From NCBI GenBank assembly GCA_051453625.1, contig JBOZIK010000001.1, positions 261,686,738-261,750,737 of the forward strand: 64,000 bases of DNA, given 5' to 3'. The position numbers and the translations under genes were made by a program. The notes beneath the pieces are model-generated. The model saw nothing but the letters and a program-made list of their open reading frames with translations, ran no database searches and was not told the DNA's origin. This DNA comes from Welwitschia mirabilis (taxonomy: Eukaryota > Gnetophyta > Gnetopsida > Welwitschiales). Below, one piece after another: positions 11,314 through 22,076 of this stretch. The number at the start of each line of letters is the position of its first letter. The first letter of the stretch is position 1.

Positions 11314-12568
11314 TTTATGACAACATCTTGGTCCCATTACTGGAGAAGTCTACTTGAATTTTGAGGATTATCATTACTCAAGTAAGTGTTTAAATCTTAA
11401 TTTGGATATTTGCTTGTAGTAGCACTATACTTTTAATAGTAGTGGTATAGGTCTTTNNNNNNNNNNNNNNNNNNNNNNNNNNNNNNNNNNNNNNNNNNNN
11501 NNNNNNNNNNNNNNNNNNNNNNNNNNNNNNNNNNNNNNNNNNNNNNNNNNNNNNNNNNNNNNNNNNNNNNNNNNNNNNNNNNNNNNNNNNNNNNNNNNNN
11601 NNNNNNNNNNNNNNNNNNNNNNNNNNNNNNNNNNNNNNNNNNNNNNNNNNNNNNNNNNNNNNNNNNNNNNNNNNNNNNNNNNNNNNNNNNNNNNNNNNNN
11701 NNNNNNNNNNNNNNNNNNNNNNNNNNNNNNNNNNNNNNNNNNNNNNNNNNNNNNNNNNNNNNNNNNNNNNNNNNNNNNNNNNNNNNNNNNNNNNNNNNNN
11801 NNNNNNNNNNNNNNNNNNNNNNNNNNNNNNNNNNNNNNNNNNNNNNNNNNNNNNNNNNNNNNNNNNNNNNNNNNNNNNNNNNNNNNNNNNNNNNNNNNNN
11901 NNNNNNNNNNNNNNNATTTTCTTGTAGTAGCACTATACTTTTTATAGTAGTGGTATAGGTCTTTCTTCTTATAGTTTTCATTTTACAATCTGAAATAAAC
12001 ACTTTATTGTCTACTTTATCATCTATATGACACTCGGCAAGGATGGTCTATATGCCTTTAGATTTTTCACTTTCTTAAAAATTAGGGATTTCCTATCATC
12101 CCTTGTATTATTTAGACAACTAAGAAGGATGACATTATATTTTGTGTTTGTTATTTCATGCTTATATTTTTCTATTCTTTTGTTTTTTAGGTTTTCTATG
12201 TGTTCTGTCATGTAGAAATATCATCAAGACAACCATAAGGGTAATGCACACTGAACATAAAACTAAGCATGTTAGGATATGATAAAATCTAATAAGAAAC
12301 GAAAAATATTAGAGAGAATGGTTTTTCATCAAATAAAACATCTAAGATGGTTTTCTTGACTAATAATTTAACTCTGGTATGCATACCATAGGTATATAAA
12401 GCATTTTAAAAATTCTATAAGAAGAAATTTCTACATTTATTATTTCAAAATAGAATTTTACAAAACAAAATTTTTTAGAAGATTGTTCAGAATATAGTTT
12501 AGAAGAAATTCATTTTGTTATTAATGTTTAATTAATTGCAAAAGCAAAAGTAGATCACTTTATCTAGT
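11314..12568 (+). other. second Athila leader, with a 459-N gap
   Basis: Primer-binding-site relic (about 11319-11336), donor-like CAA|GTAAGT at 11382, gap 11457-11915, then leader up to gag 2. The bases before and after the gap repeat each other (CTTGTAGTAGCACTATACTT in both 11412-11431 and 11921-11940). Two family palindromes lie at 12006-12060 and 12090-12135. An extra segment of about 110 bases (12310-12420) is absent from the first leader. Confidence 0.6.
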
Positions 12569-14190
12569 TTGCTTATTATTATTAAAACTCCTATGATTAT
12601 GCCTGTAAATCCTAATGCTAATGTAACCCTTATAGAGTTTATAGCTAATAAGAAAAGTAAAACCCAAACCCCTTTTAATTTACCTCCTAGTAATGATGTC
12701 AAACTTAGAAATGTAAAGGCTTATCCTATTTTTAATGGAAAAAATAATGAAGATCCTTTACAACATATTTCCAACATCAAACAATTAGTACTTATTTCTA
12801 GAAATTGTAAGAAAAGAATTAGTGATTAAACTTATATAATAATTTTTCCCATCACTTTAAAATAAAAAGCTAAACTATAGTTAAAAACTATTTTCCATAA
12901 AAGCCTAAAAATATGGAATCAAGTTCAAGAATATTTCATTAAGAGATTTATGAGTGAAACAATCATAAGAAAATGAAATAAATAAGTAACTAACTTCTAA
13001 CAATATCCTAATGAAGACTGTGCATTCACCTATGAGCAATATTTTTTTTATTTACATTGTAATCCAATTAATTCTTCTTCTTAAGAATAACAAGTACACT
13101 ACTTTTATAGTGGACTTAATAGTCAAACTAAGAAACTTGTTGATTTTTCATTTGAAGGAAACTTAATAAACCTTAAACTAGAAAATGCTTGGAGAGTATT
13201 GTAAGAGTTAGTGAAAGTGAGTCAAACTTGGCCTAAACCCTTATTTAAAGAAAAATTTGTAGTAAGTCAAATTACTAAAGATCTTAAGAAGATTAAGTAA
13301 GATAAGAAGGAAGTAAAAAATAAAAAAGAACCAAATAATATCATTAATAGTTTTACCACAACTTTGAAAAGATACACTCAGATTATCTTAGATGAAAAGG
13401 TGGCAATAGAAAAAAGTGTGATTGTAGTTTTAACTTGTGATTTCTATGAAGAAAACTACCATGTGACAAAATATTATCCTTTATTACTATCCTATAAATA
13501 AAATATTTATGAAAAACTATGTGATTTTAATCAAAGGTCTTCGAACTTTGAAAATCAAAATCAAAACTAAAACCAAAGATAAAATTAAAATCAAAATAAT
13601 TTTAACTTAGAATAAATGGATAATCGAATTTCTAAACTTTTGAAAATAAGCTTAAAAAATTTCAAATAGAACATCCTAATTTCCAACCATTTAGAAAAAG
13701 ATTTAAGAATAGCAATTTTCAATCAAACAACTATAATAATTAAGAAAGCATATCCAACTCACAAAATCAAAGAGATTCACTTTGGAATTTCATTGACGAC
13801 TTGAGAAAAACTTAAGAGATAAAAAATTTAAACATTGAAAATCTTTTTAATATTTTATAGCAAACTATGCTTGCTAATCAAAGACCATAAGAGTCACTTG
13901 AAATACAACCTCTACCAATACCTAATGAAGTTAAGAAATATTATAATGTTATGACAAGAAGTGGAAATGAGATAACACCTTCTATCCATGAAGCTTCAAC
14001 ATCTCAAAATCATAAGAATTATGAGGAAGAAGAAGATATTGAAATTTTAAAAAATCATTCTTTCCCTTCTCCTTTAAATAATAAAAAGAAAATTTCTTAT
14101 CAAGAAAAAAATAAGAAACCTACTACCTCTTAGCTTGATAGATTGAACACAAACCCTATATTTTATAAACATCTTAAATTCTCAATGTAA
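12569..14190 (+). pseudogene. Athila A gag, second copy
   Basis: Starts with an open 86-codon stretch (12569-12829) that holds NANVTLIEFIANKK, LRNVKAYPIFNGKNNEDP and ISNIKQLVLISRNCKKRISD, clearly the same gag N-terminus as the first copy and as element B. Capsid motifs continue after the stop (KIWNQVQE, YYFYSGLNSQ). The zinc knuckle near 13436 is degraded. A later open stretch (13951-14133) has the charged linker typical of the gag-protease junction (MTRSGNEITPS and EEEEDIEILKN). This copy, not the first, is joined to protease and pol. Confidence 0.8.
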
Positions 14191-14379
14191 AATGTGAGCA
14201 TAAATTTACCATTTTAAAAACTTTTGTAAGAAAATCCTAAATATTCTAAGTTGTGGAAAGATCTAATTAGGAGGAAATAAAAATGAACAATACTTAGTAA
14301 AATATTTCTATTCAAATCCATAAGAAACTTATTCTTATAAAAATATCCAAAGTTTAAGGATCTAGCTGTAGCAACTATT

Positions 14380-14804
14380 AGTATTATTTTGGAAGAAAAC
14401 AAAAGAATAAGAAAGCCTTGATTAATATAGAAGCAAGTGTCAACATTTTTCCCTTGCACATTTGTCAATGGACTGGATTAAAAAGTAGAATTGAGCCTAC
14501 AAGAATTGTCTTAGAATTAGCAAATACATCTTTAAAGAAATATTTAAGCATGATTAAAGATTTAGTAATTCAAATAGAAGAAGCATTCTATTCTATTGAT
14601 GTGGTTATAATGGAAATTACACATAATGATGGTAATCCATTACTTCTAGGTAGAGCTTTTTATGCAATAGTTCATTGTATTATAGATACCAAAATGAGAA
14701 TGATGAAATGTCATTTAGGGAATAAGAGGTTCAAGATAAGAGCGTTTGATGCCACTAAAAAATATTTAGGTCATGAATTAAGTGTTAAAGAAAAGATAAA
14801 ATAA
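14380..14804 (+). pseudogene. Athila A protease
   Basis: Retropepsin-like domain, open 14418-14804. The active-site region reads ALINIEASVNIFPLHI; families have D-L-G-A-S-V-N here, so the catalytic Asp has become Asn. It continues with GLKSRIEPTRIVLELANTS, LVIQIEEAFYSIDVVIMEI and PLLLGRAFYAIVHCIIDTK, matching 'P.ILGRPFLATA.A.ID' of Athila proteases. RT follows after about 600 bases. Confidence 0.8.
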
Positions 14805-15399
14805 ATTTTATTCCTAAAACATCATCCACTTAAAAAATGATGATCAATACTTCATGAGCCAACTTTATTTGATGATCAACTTAAAATAGACAACTTGAAA
14901 GCTTTTGATGATATTCAATACAATTTTAAGAATTTAGAGACTAATTATTTTAATCAAGAGAGTAGAAAAAGTAAATTTTTCAACTATGTAAAAGTTTGAG
15001 ATTTGAGTGAAAATGAGATTTCCTATTTTTAAGATGATTGTCCATGATTGATGTCTGAATGATAATTTGAGATGATAATTAATTTTCATGAAAATTTAAT
15101 AAAAAATAAAAATATGAATTTAAATCTAAATCTAAAACCTTTACCTACTCTACTAAAATATATCTTTCTATGTCATGAATAGAAAAAACCTTTAATAATA
15201 AATTAAATATTATCCCCTCAACGAGAAATGAGCTTAATCTCATTTTTAAACTTTAAGATAAATGTGTTTGCTTGGTCCCATAAAGATTTAATAGCCATTC
15301 CTACCTCAATTATTCAACATAAAATCTACCTTGATGATAATGTAAAACTTGTTAGGCAACCCTAATATAGACTAAATCTAACCCTTAACAAGTTGTAAA

Positions 15400-16200
15400 A
15401 GATAAAATCATTAAGTTAATAAATGTTAGAATCATTTATGCTATAGCTAATAGTGAGTGGATTAGCCCTTTGATAGTAGTATGTAAGAAAGATGGGAAAT
15501 GGATGATGTGCATTGATTTTATAAAATTAAATGAAGAAACCAAAAAATACCATTGTCCTTCACCTTTTCTTGATCTGACACTTGATAGAATTTAAGGACA
15601 TGTTTTTTTATTATTTTTTAAATGGACATAATAGTCATAATTAGGTTTGTATTGCTAGTGAGAATTAGGCTAAAACTACTCTTACTTCATCTTTNNNNNN
15701 NNNNNNNNNNNNNNNNNNNNNNNNNNNNNNNNNNNNNNNNNNNNNNNNNNNNNNNNNNNNNNNNNNNNNNNNNNNNNNNNNNNNNNNNNNNNNNAAACTA
15801 CTCTTACTTCACCTTTTGATACTTTTTGCTTTTAGGCGTATGCCTTTGGGACTTTACAAGGCTTTTGGTACTTTTCAACATGCAATCATGATTTTTTTTT
15901 ATATGTTATAGGATTCAATCAAAATTTTTATGGATGACCTCTCCATTTATATTTAAATCTTTAAGCAAATATTAGAAAGATGAGATAAAGTCCTTGATAG
16001 ATGCATTTTTAGTGGTTTATGTTTAAGTTGGGAGAAAAATTTCTTTNNNNNNNNNNNTGGAATTGTTTTAGTTCATTATATTTCAAAAAAAGGTACTATT
16101 ATGAACCCTAAAAACATTGATATCATTAAAAACCTACATCCTCTAATCAATATAAAATAAGTTTAATACTTCTTAATCATTATGGTTTTATCATTGGTTT
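15400..16200 (+). pseudogene. Athila A reverse transcriptase
   Basis: Readable motifs in order: IIYAIANSEWISPLIVVCKK and KWMMCIDFIKLNEETKKYHC ('WRMCIDYRKLN..T.KDHFPLPF.D..L'), then the 100-N gap 15695-15794, then FMDDLSIYI at 15927-15950. The catalytic Met-Asp-Asp codons at 15930-15938 are intact. WEKNFF, a short 11-N gap, GIVLVHYISKKGTI and NPKNIDIIKNLHPL follow. Frames change several times and stops are frequent. The order and spacing match Athila/Tat-clade RTs. Confidence 0.85.
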
Positions 16201-16800
16201 ATTTAAATTATGTAGAAATTTGTAAACCCCTTCACTAATTAATAGAAAAACAAGTTAAATTTAATTGAAATGAATCTTATTAGCTTGCTTTTAATATACT
16301 TAAGCATAATATCTCTTATTCTCCTATTGTAATGGGACTTAACTGAGAAAAATATTTTAAGTTAATGTGTGATACTAGTAATTTTGTTGTGAGTGAGGTA
16401 CTTCATCAGAATTNNNNNNNNNNNNNNNNNNNNNNNNNNNNNNNNNNNNNNACTATGTATAAAACTTAGATAAATCATACTACTACCAAGAAAGAAATGT
16501 TATATTCTTAGATATTAACTATTAGGATTTTATATAAATTTTTATATTCATCATGTTGCAATTTAATAGATTATGACCAAGAAATATTTGAGTTCTAAAC
16601 TAAATAGATGGATCCTCTTCATGAAAGAATTTAATTTAACTATCACTAATAAAGTAGGAAAGCATAATAGTATTGTTAATCATTTGTATCATCTTTCTTA
16701 CTCTCTTGATTATCTTATTATTGATTATTCTTTTCTGGATGAATAACTTTTTTCTATATCTTCTACTCATCCTTCTTCTTAATATGATAATATTGTTAAT
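16201..16800 (+). pseudogene. Athila A RNase H
   Basis: FKLMCDTSNFVVSEVLHQN (near 16357-16412, the 'CDASD.AVGAVL.Q' start, with the catalytic Asp codon present), a 38-N gap, then INHTTTKKEML ('NYTTTEKELLA', which holds the catalytic Glu), MDPLHERI and FNLTITNKVGKHN. Stops interrupt it. It sits in the usual place between RT and integrase. Confidence 0.7.
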
Positions 16801-18070
16801 TACCTTATTACCATGAAAACACTACAACATTGGACTTATAATTAAAGAAAATCCATTCTCCATAGAATAGTTGATTATCAATGCATACAGCCATATCTTT
16901 ATTGTAGGTGTAAAGATCAAGTTATGTAGAAATGTATGTTTCATTAGGAAAAATATAATATCCTTCATCTTTATTATGGTAATGTACTTAGAGGTTATTT
17001 TAGTGAATAGAAAATGGATTTGAAACTTCTTCACTCTGGTTTTTATTGGCTTACTTTTTTTTAGGATTCTTTTGATTTTGCTAGAAGATGTAAAACTTGT
17101 CAGTATTATGGTAGCCTTATTCACATTTGAGAGATGCTCTTTAAATCCTTCCTTGAATGGAAATGTTTTAATTATTAGGAAATTAATTTTATAGACCCTA
17201 TTCACCCACCTTCTAATTATAAGAATTACATTTTAGTGTCTATCAATTACATTACTAAATGCATTGAAGCTATTCCTACTTCTATGAATGATGCCCAAAC
17301 TATTTGTAATCTTCTTAGAACTCATATGTTTCAAAAATTTAGTTTTCCTAAAATTATCATTAATAATTAATAAACTCATTTAATAAATTAAATTTTTAGA
17401 AAATTGCTTTTATCCATTAGAATAGAACATAGAGTAGCTTGTGCTTATCATCCACAAACCAATGTTTAAGCTAAAAATGCAAATAAACAAATTCCGAAAA
17501 TGCTACAAAAAATTGTTTCTATTAATTAAAATATCTTAGGCTTTTAAGCTTAATAATATTTTTTAATCTTACTATACTACTTGGCATAATTCTCTTAGTT
17601 TTTTACCTTGTGAACTTATGTACAGAAAAGTTGGTATTTTACTTGTCAATGTGTGTTATAACTCTTATCATGCTTCTCATCAACTTAATCTTGTAAACCT
17701 TCAAGAAAATCTTAAATATAGATTATCCTAATTAGATCACCTTAATGAGAAACATACTCATGTTATACATCCTCAATTAATTCATAAATCCCAAGCTAAG
17801 TTTAAACATAATAGAAAGTTACTTCACAAGAAGTTTGAACTTGATTAACTTATCCTTTTGTATAATACTAGTGTAAACCTTTTAAATAAAAAATTAATAT
17901 CTAACTAGTTAGGTTCTTATCTTAGTGAGAAAGCATATTATAATGGCTTTGTTAAGATTTTCAAAGTAGAAATTAGAAAGTTAATGGACAAAGATTGAAA
18001 CTATATGAAAAAACTTTTGATGCAATCTTATACATGGTAGAAGTAGGTTTTCCTTAATGAGGAGGACGTA
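16801..18070 (+). pseudogene. Athila A integrase
   Basis: A degraded zinc-binding segment (16900-17110) is followed by the catalytic core at 17170-17470: NFIDPIHPPSNYKNYILVSI then NYITKCIEAIPTSMNDAQTI, FPKIIINN and AYHPQTN. The first core Asp (V-D-Y in the family) is Asn, and the second (D of S-D-G) is lost, so the enzyme is dead. The C-terminal part (17560-18050) has IILLVFYLVNLC for 'GMSPYRLVYG' and ends at EVGFP..GGRTLSF. The same C-terminal end occurs in element B near 54890. Confidence 0.8.
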
Positions 18071-20289
18071 CCCTATCATTTTCTAATCTCTTTCTTAGCT
18101 TAATCATTTGATGGATGTTATGATGTTTCTTAATCATATTTTAAATTTAACCTATATATTGCTTTAGAAAGTTTCCATAACTAATATTTATACTTGGATA
18201 TTTTATAGTAATAAGATTTGATTAACCTAATCTTAAGATATTCCCATGCTTATGAACTTCAGTTGAAGGAAGATTCCTTAGTTCTTATGCTTTTTTTTAT
18301 TGATGTGAGGTCTTTGATTATTTAGGAGTATTCTTTTTTATCTTTCATCTCACTTATTTACCGTTATTTTTTGAGTGTATGATTATGTGGAAATTATTCT
18401 AGGAAAAGAAGGGNNNNNNNNNNNNNNNNNNNNNNNNNNNNNNNNNNNNNNNNNNNNNNNNNNNNNNNNNNNNNNNNNNNNNNNNNNNNNNNNNNNNNNN
18501 NNNNNNNNNNNNNNNNNNNNATGATATCCTACCACATTTGGATAAATATTTTTAAATGAAACCTTTGGCAATGTTGGTATCTTTGGGAACTCCATGGAGG
18601 GATTAGTTGGCCATACTTCATGGGTCTTTACTTCTCTAATTATCATTACACTCCACTCAATATAGAAAAGTTGTAATAAACTTTAAGGCTATGGGATCAA
18701 TGGTTTTCTTGGTATCATCAGAGGCATTACTTATTTTTTAAACTCTTAGTATTCCCACATGACCATTTCACTCTTGAGAATTCAAGTGTGTTTTGGGATG
18801 TGAGTATGTGAGTTTTTTTCTAAAAAGATTTCAATCTTATAATTCATTATTATACGCATTCGATTTTTTTGTTATAATTATTACCTTTTTTAGTGGAACT
18901 TTATGTAGTAGATAAATTTTTTCATGCATTTTTACTTAAGTGGCTTCATAATGTATTCCATAGGGGTTTACTATGATAGAATTTAGGATAAGTAAGCAAA
19001 CTTCTTGATGCTTCTTTTATCCATTTTCATTCTATTTTTTACTTTGATTTTTTAGTTTGTTATTTTAAAGTTATTTTTACATTTTCTCATCTTTACATAG
19101 AACCTTATCATTTAGTCATTTTCTTATTATTAATTTATGACATATCATTTTATTTTAGGCATTTAAATTAAATAGATAATCTTATATGCTTTATAGTTAT
19201 TATGAGATTCCTTGTACCTTTTGGAGTTCTACATTTTTTCTTGTTCATTTTTTAGTTTAGGTATATTTATTTAGTTTTTTTAAATCAATTTTAACCTACT
19301 TAGTATGTTTTCCTCAGTTTTTTTTTATTTGTTTTAATTTTTCAGCATCATCTTGATTTGTCAAAACTTTTCATCATTCCTTATTTTTCCAAATTTCTAA
19401 TAAATTCTAATACCTTCATGATAATATCTAAGCCTAACTTTCTTGGCTGACATTTTTATTTTTATAAAATTTTTCTAAGATCCATCATCCATCTAATCAT
19501 CCAATTGATACAAGTGAACAATAGTTAGATTTTTCCTAAGAGTCGACGTAGGGCTATCATCCGAATAATATGACCAAATGACAGTGTAATGAAACCATGG
19601 CTTAAAATATTTGTTCTGATTTTTCTTCATTTCTCTATTATTTCCCTTAGTTTCTTTGAGAATGATAATTCCCCTAATCCTTGCTATCATGCTAGAACTT
19701 ATCCCAACCAGATTCCTCACTGGTTTCTCTGATTTTAGTGATTTTTCAAAACTAAGGTATGTCTTTTTATTCCCTTATCTTTTTTAATTTTTTCTCTTGT
19801 TTCTTAGACTTTCAATGCATATTTTTCATTTATGTTAATTAATTTTTTGTGTTCTTCAATTAGAAACTTACAGATCTAGTTTTTTCCATGTATATTGAAA
19901 GATATAATTAATTATGTGTTTTTTAAGATAAACTTGGGTTTTTACCTTTTACACTTGATTTCTTGTAGACTATGAGTTGAAACATAGTGGTTCTTTAGGG
20001 TAAATTAATTATTTTAACATATTCTACATTTATAGTAGATGATATTTTTCATTTGAGTACTTTGAGTTTTTACCTTATGTGGGGCCCACCAAACAAACTA
20101 TTTTTATACTTTTCACAGGTTTTAACATTTTCTTCATATAACTAGACAATATGGAATAAATTGACACTTTTCGAAGGGGTAGCATGTATTTTTATAATTT
20201 TTTTAAATTTTTTAATCAATTTTGGAGATCATTTTAAACATCCATGTCATGTATTTTAGCCATGTCTACTAAATTTCATGTCACTTTTG
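18071..20289 (+). other. Athila A spacer between pol and the third reading region
   Basis: No coding was recognised. The first 700 bases are clearly homologous to element B 54910-55510 (shared blocks at 18230-18290 and 55060-55120, and at 18560-18640 and 55300-55370), so it is a genuine family part. It contains a 107-N gap (18414-18520) and further copies of the family palindrome (near 19465-19520 and 19553-19595). Confidence 0.65.
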
Positions 20290-21510
20290 CATATTTTTTG
20301 AGTAGGCTGCACACACATAGAGATAGATAGGCAAAGGCTAAGGCTGAAGTTATAGACTAAGAGGTGAGTCCATTAACACCACCATAGATAGAGTTTATGG
20401 AGCCTTAGCATCCCTTGCCTCGACATGGAAGATTTCTTATGATTTAGACTACTACTATTAATGTCAAGAGGAATTTTAGAGACTTTATGAGTAGACTGGA
20501 GTTAGATATTAATAAAAGGCTTACTGATTTGTAGCTCTACTATATTTTAGATGCAGATGGGACTTATTACATTTTAAAGACTAGAGAGTTTTATGACATC
20601 ATCCATATGGAGTGACACTCTAATTCTCGTGGTCACCTAGTGGATACAATTATAGCTTTGGTACAGAACTATGAGATAGTAATACCCATAAACCAAATTA
20701 TAACTATAACAAATCTAAGTGGTATTAGGAGTCTACACATACATTTTTCTGGTGGAACCAAGGAGCACCATACATATGATACAGCATTAGACATTCTAGT
20801 CGATCTAACATTAAATAGATGGGGTATTATTGTAGCATAGTTAATCCCTACCTATAGGGTTTTATAAAAAGGTCTAATTCATAACATTACTCATCATTTT
20901 ATGATATCAATACAATAATAGCTTATCTATAGATATTGATAGCATTTAGATATGATAAGTAAATGGACTTGCCTACTTTTATATAGAGGATACTCAAGTA
21001 CATGGTTGAGTGATGATAATTATAAACTCTGCAATATCCATGCCTCCTCTCAATCATGTTTTAATAGTTTAAGATAGGAGAGCCCATGGATGAGTAGCAT
21101 GTTACATTATAACATTAGCTTGCTAATTGTAAAACATGGATATATAAATCCTAAGCAAGACATAGAAACCTCAAGTTTAGAGACCTACAGTTGGAGTTTC
21201 ATTTGAATAAATCCATGTCCTTCTAGTAGAAACCGCTAATACCATCAAGGATTTCATTGATATAGGTATTTTGATACTTAATCAGAGGATCTAAACACTA
21301 GAGAAGAGGATCCAAATGATTGAGAAAAATCTATAGCACTCTGAGAAATAACTAGCCAATATATGTCAGCATGTTGTATCTATCAAGGAGAGTGTAACAG
21401 TTGACCTCTCAAGGGTACTCCATGTAGAGGGAGATGAGATAGTTAATTCCATATCTGAGCATCCTCCTTTTTCTTCTCTTGCATCTCAATCTACTATCCA
21501 TTTTTAGTTT
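20290..21510 (+). pseudogene. possible envelope-like third ORF of Athila A
   Basis: After pol, Athila elements often carry a third ORF called envelope-like. Here one frame is readable over a long distance with few stops: MEP and LPRHGRFLMI near 20397-20440, NVKRNFRDFMSRLELDINKR, YYILDADGTYYILKTREFYD, the open 66-codon piece 20640-20840 (VQNYEIVIPINQIITITNLS, HIHFSGGTKEHHTYD, LDILVDLTLN), then near 21290-21480 a heptad-like TLEKRIQMIEKNL and IKESVTVDLSRVLHVEGDEI. The end looks like a short coiled coil. I recognise the position and general style only, not a domain; no membrane segment or signal is secure. Confidence 0.45.
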
Positions 21511-22064
21511 ATTATTAGGTGATGAGAGGAGTGATTTACTATGTCATATTTTTCATCTTCCCCTATATATATTTTATACTTAAAACTCATGCTTATTATA
21601 TATACACATCTTATTTTCATTTTTATCATGATGTAAATTTCTTTGATTTTGATGCTTATTTTTCTTTTCACATATCATTTTTATATTTTACAATGAGAAT
21701 TCATTATATCTCCTGTGATCAGTTTTCTTATTTACTATACATTTTAGTGAGGGGATATTAATTAGTAGTGGATTTATTTATTATTTGTCTAAAAATTTTT
21801 GTCATGAGTTTCTATTTTTCAAGAATAATTTTTAAGCCTTTCATTCTCATATTATCTAGATGATGATCTAGATGATTATATGGCTTGTGTTTTAAATAGG
21901 TGAAATGTTTAGTTTTCTATTTTTAATAGTTCAGTCTCTATCTCTGAGATTTTTGAAAATTTCTTTTGAAATGATTTTTCAATGTCTTAGTTGTTTTTAT
22001 TATTAATTAAGTTGGTTTACAATAACGATTAACCACATAGTTTTATCATGGACTAACAAGATCA
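21511..22064 (+). other. Athila A 3' untranslated region
   Basis: T-rich stretch between the third reading region and the polypurine tract. The open frame 21519-21761 is low-complexity Phe/Tyr/Ile coding and is not taken as a gene. A copy of the family palindrome lies at 21845-21885. Confidence 0.5.
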
Positions 22065-22076
22065 AGTAAAAGGCTA
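22065..22076 (+). promoter_or_regulatory. polypurine tract of Athila A
   Basis: AGTAAAAGGCTA directly in front of the 3' LTR start TGTTATGCTATC. Element B has AAGTAGAAGGCTA at the same place (57496-57508). Confidence 0.65.

Noticed and set aside
11433-12002. long minus-strand frame
   Set aside because: Almost entirely N; no sequence evidence. The same applies to frames across 32356-32593, 33086-34288, 36261-36509, 56348-57022, 60963-61931 and 62347-62583.
12023-12215. overlapping open frames on both strands
   Set aside because: They lie in the non-coding second Athila leader and include its palindromes; no protein motif.
16822-17205. 127-codon minus-strand frame
   Set aside because: Antisense to the zinc-binding part and core start of the Athila A integrase.
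18383-18646. minus-strand frame with proline-rich start
   Set aside because: Runs through a 107-N gap, and the + strand there is a conserved non-coding spacer of the Athila family.
21519-21761. hydrophobic 80-codon frame, possible membrane protein
   Set aside because: Low-complexity T-rich DNA gives Phe/Tyr/Ile runs; it lies in the 3' untranslated part of Athila A and shows no motif.
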